Source: Planctomycetota bacterium (GTDB lineage Bacteria > Planctomycetota > OFTM77). Taken from it: a DNA stretch of 64,000 bases. A program made the translations under genes and the position numbers. The stretch covers positions 1 to 64,000 of the forward strand of contig JAJDCO010000055.1 of NCBI GenBank assembly GCA_029260795.1, read 5' to 3'. Under the pieces are notes generated by a model, which did no database searches, was not told the origin of the DNA, and saw only the letters and a list, made by a program, of their open reading frames with translations. This document shows, one piece after another, positions 61,401 through 64,000 of the stretch. Positions within the stretch are counted from its first letter, which is position 1. Each line of letters begins with the position of its first letter.

Positions 61401-62208
61401 CCCCGACATAGAGGACGCGCGGGTGGCCCTCCGAAGCAGCGATCGCCGCGACGCGCCCACTCATGCCGGCGGGTCCGATCGATCGGGCGCTCAGCCCGGA
61501 GAGTCGATCGACCGAGAGCCGGTGGTCGAGGCGCTGGATCCACAGATTGCGGAAACGCACCGGGTTGCCGTGATCTTGGAGCTGGATCGGACCCGGCTCG
61601 CTCGGATGCCCCCACCGCCCCGCGCCCGTGTACTCGACGGTGATCTCGACGTCGTCGTGAACGAGCGTTCCGTTCCACCACACCGAGAGGCGCGGATGCT
61701 CGCTCCGCTGTCCTTCGCCGTCGAAGCGCGGCGCGCGAAACACGATGTCGTAGCTCTGCCACTCGCCGGGCGGACGCGACACGTCGACGTCGGGTGTCTT
61801 GAAGCGGTAGATCGAGGCGCAGTCGATCTTCTCGAACGTGGGCTTCCCGTACGAATCGAGGATCTGCACCTCGTACCGGCCCTGCAGGTAGAGGCCGCTG
61901 TTGCCGCGCCCCTGTCCCTGGACGCCGTCGGGACTCTCGGGCACCGCGAACTCGACGTGCAGCCGAAAGTCCTGGAACAGCTCCCGCGAGTACAGCGAGC
62001 CCGCCCCAGGGGCGACGACGAGCTCACCGTCCTCGATCGGCCAACCGACGTCGTAGCGATCCTTGTGACGCCAAGCGTCCGTCGAGGAGCCGTCGAACAA
62101 TCGAACGATCTCGTCATCGCCGACAGCGAGCCCACCCGAGACGCAGAGCCAGCCGACGAGGATCGGCACACAGCGCAGCACGTTCGCAGCCTCCAACGAA
62201 GATCCCAT
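58465..62208 (-). CDS. Exported DUF1080 + BNR/VPS10-like repeat protein
   Basis: A 1247-aa protein. VPILVGWLCVSGGLAVG is the signal. Residues ~30-215 form a DUF1080 (3-keto-disaccharide hydrolase) domain: EIVRLFDGSSTDAWRHKD, GNSGLYLQGRYEVQILDS and VRFRNLWIQRL. Then come some ten BNR/sortilin-type blades, each with SxDGGxTW-like motifs (WRSDDGG, TWDGGQTWTHLG, FKTTDGGKTWRRV, FLSEDGGATW). The last ~250 residues are a coiled/helical region with a beta part. The combination should bind or act on polysaccharides outside the cell. ATG at 62208 is chosen; the ORF-track start adds ~230 spurious residues. Confidence 0.88.
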   Translation of the reverse strand: MGSSLEAANVLRCVPILVGWLCVSGGLAVGDDEIVRLFDGSSTDAWRHKDRYDVGWPIEDGELVVAPGAGSLYSRELFQDFRLHVEFAVPESPDGVQGQGRGNSGLYLQGRYEVQILDSYGKPTFEKIDCASIYRFKTPDVDVSRPPGEWQSYDIVFRAPRFDGEGQRSEHPRLSVWWNGTLVHDDVEITVEYTGAGRWGHPSEPGPIQLQDHGNPVRFRNLWIQRLDHRLSVDRLSGLSARSIGPAGMSGRVAAIAASEGHPRVLYVGAATGGLWRSDDGGLRFRPLFDDQPVASIGAIALDPRDPDRVWVGTGEGNLRNSASVGNGVYRTWDGGQTWTHLGLEKTEHIHRLIVHPTQPETVWVAATGTAWGENPERGVFKTTDGGKTWRRVLFVDERTGAADLAIDPRHPDRLLASMWTARRWPHRFESGGPGSGMFLSEDGGATWKRLTASDGLPAGELGRIGIAFAPSDPDIVYALVEAEKSALLRSTDGGRRWRSVNSTPGIASRPFYYADLRVDPLDPDRVYNLHGVVDVSNDGGRTFETLVPFSPVHPDHHALWIDPEDGRTLIDGNDGGVAISRDRGETWRFVSNLPLAQFYHLSVDDDLPYHVYGGMQDNGSWRGPSQIWENGGIRNHHWDEVGFGDGFATLPHPQDSLSGYSMSQEGHLKRWDLRTGERQDIRPVHPDGTPLRFSWNAGLAIDPFAPDGLYFGSQFVHTSTDRGDTWRLISPDLTTNRVDLQTQHSSGGLTLDVTGAENHTTILTIAPSPRSRDVIWVGTDDGRLQVTRDGGAQWTSVEARLPGLPEPTWIPHVEASTHDPASAFVVLDGHRRADWTPYVYRTDDFGETWTSIATDEIEGYCHVIEQDPVDPDLLFLGTELGLWVTVDGGQQWLRWRHGVPTVGVRALTVHPRTHDLIIGTHGRAAYILDDISPLRDLTDHRLAAPLALHSLPAAQQYRVRQTGASRFPGHTEYRGVNVPYGVVMTYSLLSPASPEPSDAERLTLEVQDASGEVVRKEDFPARPGLQRLVWDLRRDAFRSLTEETDDDDRRGPEVPAGAYLVTLRFREVEVTRTLHVFPDPRQDIRPEDRRAKWDAILAVGEWQERAAEATARLRAVRRDLDLALDKIGHHPKAPLADLEKKGRELRERITELERLFVRPEDRQGIEARDWAEMRLRFVLGSLRASWEAPTEAQRQALTALDHSLTSERAQVDAFLAGAISEYRKLLTEHSISLLNGPAPRVSVDGQ

Positions 62209-62323
62209 GCCCGCCGAGATGATACGGGAACAGAAGCGTGGCGACCACCTCGGGTGAGACTGCCCGAGCCGGCGGAGAACCGAGTTGACGACGCTCACGT
62301 CACGGGCCCGGCGGGCGCCGCGC

Positions 62324-63601
62324 CTACGACTCGGAGCGCGCCAAGCGAATGCCGGTGAACTGCCAGCGTTGGTGGGGATAGAAGAAGTTGCGATACGTCG
62401 GCCGGACGTGATCGCGGGAGGTCGCGCAGGAGCCGCCGCGCAGGACCTGCTGGTTGCACATGAACTTGCCGTTGTACTCGCCGAGCGATCCCGGGTAAGG
62501 GCGGTAGCCCGGGTAGGGTGCATACGCGCTCGCCGTCCATTCCCAAGCATCGCCGAAGAGCTGCTCCAGGCCGTCCTGAGGCTCGAGGGACGCGATGGGA
62601 TGCAGCCACCCGCTCTCGACGCAGTTTCCTCGCCGGTCTCGTCCTTCGGTCGCCAGCTCCCACTCGGCCTCGAGGGGCAGTCGGGCGTCGGACCAGGTCG
62701 CGAAGGCATCGGCTTCGTAGTAGCTGACGTGACAGACCGGCTCGCTCGGCTCGACGGCGCGCGGTCCGTCGAGCGTCGCAACGTGCCACTCCTCGCCTTC
62801 TCGATGCCAGTACAGGGGTGCGCTCCAGCCCTCGACGCTCTTCGTCTGCCAACCGTCCGCCAGCCACAGCTCGGGTCGCTCGTATCCGCCCGCATCGATG
62901 AAGGCGAGATAGTCGGCGGCCGTGACCAGACGCTTCGACAGCTGGTAGGGCCTCAGCAAGACCTCGTGGCGAGGACGCTCGTTGTCGAAGGCGAACCCTT
63001 CACTCGAGGTCCCGATCTCGAGGCGACCGCCTTCGAAGTCGACCCAGGAGGAAGCGCGCGCATCGCGCCTCGGGCGCTCGCGACCGTCCGTCCGATAGGC
63101 GGACCGCAGCGGGTTGCCGGCCAGGACGTGCTTGATGTCGGTCAAGAGCAGCTCTTGGTGCTGCTGCTCGTGATTCAATCCGACCTCGAGGACCGTGCTC
63201 AGCCGCTCGACCCACTCGTCCGAAGCCTCGGCCAGGAGCTCGCCCATGTGCCGGTCGACATGCCGCCGGTACTTGAAGACCTCGTCTACGGTCGGCCGAG
63301 AGAGCAAGCCCCGTCGCGGCCGAGGATGCTGGTCGCCGACGGTGTCGTAGTACGAGTTGAAGAGCACCGCGAAGCGGTCGTCGAGTGGACGGTAACCATC
63401 GACCTCACGTTGAAGCACGAAGGTCTCGAAGAACCAGCTCGTGTGGGCCAGATGCCATTTCGTCGGGCTGACGTCGGGCATCGATTGCACGACGTAGTCT
63501 TCGGTCTCCAACGGCTCACAAAGTCGCTCGGTGAATCGACGAACACTCTCGTAGCCGGCCATCAAGCTCGGCTTGGTCGGGGGCAGCAAGGAGGCAGTCA
63601 C
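62324..63601 (-). CDS. egtB: Ergothioneine biosynthesis sulfoxide synthase (EgtB-like)
   Basis: A 425-aa protein. The N-terminal DinB-like domain has SPTKWHLAHTSWFFETF (H50) and GLNHEQQHQELLL (H144, H148), the three His iron ligands of EgtB. The C-terminal formylglycine-generating-enzyme-like domain has PVCHVSYYEADAFATWSDAR, WEWTASAYAPYPGYRPYPG and VLRGGSCATSRDHVRPTYRN. EgtB links gamma-glutamylcysteine or cysteine to hercynine. No egtD gene follows within the window. Length matches the family. The ATG at 63601 is natural; 16 bp separate it from the next gene upstream. Confidence 0.92.
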   Translation of the reverse strand: MTASLLPPTKPSLMAGYESVRRFTERLCEPLETEDYVVQSMPDVSPTKWHLAHTSWFFETFVLQREVDGYRPLDDRFAVLFNSYYDTVGDQHPRPRRGLLSRPTVDEVFKYRRHVDRHMGELLAEASDEWVERLSTVLEVGLNHEQQHQELLLTDIKHVLAGNPLRSAYRTDGRERPRRDARASSWVDFEGGRLEIGTSSEGFAFDNERPRHEVLLRPYQLSKRLVTAADYLAFIDAGGYERPELWLADGWQTKSVEGWSAPLYWHREGEEWHVATLDGPRAVEPSEPVCHVSYYEADAFATWSDARLPLEAEWELATEGRDRRGNCVESGWLHPIASLEPQDGLEQLFGDAWEWTASAYAPYPGYRPYPGSLGEYNGKFMCNQQVLRGGSCATSRDHVRPTYRNFFYPHQRWQFTGIRLARSES

Positions 63602-63617
63602 GACACCCTCTCCGCGG

Positions 63618-64000
63618 TCAGGGAATGATCGAGAACACGAATGACTCGAAGTCGAGGAGCGCTCCTCGCCTCAGTACGGCTGCCGCGAACGTGTAGCTGC
63701 CGAACGCGGCGGGGGGCAGATTCGATGGCACGGGCAAGGAATAGGACAGGGACTTCTGCCCGAACGGGCCGACCGAGTCGAAGTGCACGTCGGGGTAGAG
63801 TGTGATTCCGACGGGCGTGAAGATCACGACACCCACTAGCACGTTCTCGGTGCGTCCCGTCGTTCCGTTCAAGTCGACCTGCGCCTGCAAGGACTCGCCT
63901 GGCCGCAGCACGATCGATCCCGTCGGCTGGGCGTCGACGGTCACGAGGGGCACGCGCTCGAAGACATAGTTGCCGCGGCTCGTGTCCCAGTTCGTCACTC
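63618..64000 (-). CDS. C-terminal part of a secreted protein, cut by the window edge
   Basis: The frame is open to the window end; the GTG used in the ORF track at 63998 is probably internal. The 126 visible residues are beta-sandwich-like: VTVDAQPTGSIVLRPGESLQ, VLVGVVIFTPVGITLYP and FGSYTFAAAVLRRG, ending FVFSIIP. This is the style of C-terminal domains of planctomycete exported proteins. The function is not determinable from this piece. It reads toward egtB and may be in the same transcript. Confidence 0.6.
   Translation of the reverse strand, partial: VTNWDTSRGNYVFERVPLVTVDAQPTGSIVLRPGESLQAQVDLNGTTGRTENVLVGVVIFTPVGITLYPDVHFDSVGPFGQKSLSYSLPVPSNLPPAAFGSYTFAAAVLRRGALLDFESFVFSIIP

Noticed and set aside
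59359-62358. 999-aa plus-strand ORF
   Set aside because: Fully antisense to the DUF1080-BNR gene, with Arg/Val/Gly-rich composition and no domain. GC-rich codon bias opens the opposite frame.
1-64000. tRNA or rRNA genes
   Set aside because: A visual scan for TTCGA-type T-arm motifs with matching acceptor stems found none. A tRNAscan-SE run would settle it.

Overview
The window is about 64 kb of high-GC bacterial chromosome. It most resembles a planctomycete (Planctomycetota). The reasons are an ECF sigma factor opening with the FATTRWSIV block next to two Ser/Thr kinases that carry N-terminal C4 zinc ribbons, DUF1080 and DUF1570-type secreted proteins, a subtilase with a long C-terminal domain, and many lipoproteins and exported hydrolases. 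This taxonomy is inferred from gene content, not from a marker gene. No rRNA, tRNA, CRISPR array, insertion sequence or prophage was recognised.

Layout. 1-4.6 kb: the C-terminus of a molybdopterin oxidoreductase, a PIN/RHH toxin-antitoxin pair, two lipoproteins, a decayed zinc-ribbon/MBOAT region and a lipoprotein hydrolase. 4.7-7.9 kb: a DUF2203 gene and a lutABC-type lactate-oxidation operon whose genes overlap by 4 bp. 8-9.6 kb: structured repeats, then a secreted M28 peptidase. 9.7-16.4 kb (minus strand): a translationally coupled respiratory operon with a divergent CcoN, a monoheme CcoO, two very small membrane proteins (one, 58 aa, absent from the ORF track), a copper ATPase (CcoI) and a SafE-like membrane protein. 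There is no dihaem CcoP. 16.6-17.9 kb: a degenerate sigma-54-activator-like protein behind a good -24/-12 promoter match.

17.9-29.5 kb: S9, CocE/S15 and S8 hydrolases, a NUDIX hydrolase, a membrane protein with a leucine-rich tail, a 5'-3' exonuclease, a D-threonine aldolase/D-serine dehydratase-like PLP enzyme and glucokinase. 29.9-34.2 kb: an ANKH/MATE-like transporter, a PHP phosphoesterase lipoprotein and a ceramidase-like lipoprotein. 34.4-37.3 kb: a globin protein coupled to a receiver-SpoIIE-HATPase protein. 37.3-46.1 kb: a gluzincin-like peptidase, a sulfatase-superfamily protein, a stand-alone NuoF-like flavoprotein, a membrane M28 peptidase and a SEC-C methionine aminopeptidase.

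46.1-64 kb: a repeat block, a Tat-exported sugar isomerase-like protein, an inositol-phosphatase-family enzyme and a 2-hydroxyacid dehydrogenase. Then come an ECF sigma/STPK/STPK cluster, DUF427, a second repeat block, a vWA/HEAT protein, Fpg/MutM, a lipoprotein, a giant DUF1080-BNR protein, EgtB and the edge of a secreted protein.

The best candidates for something undescribed are four. They are the globin-SpoIIE/HATPase pair, the CcoP-less oxidase operon with a CcoP-anchor-like mini-protein, the dead-ATPase sigma-54-activator homologue beside it, and a structured repeat family whose stems covary around a conserved CTTCGC loop.
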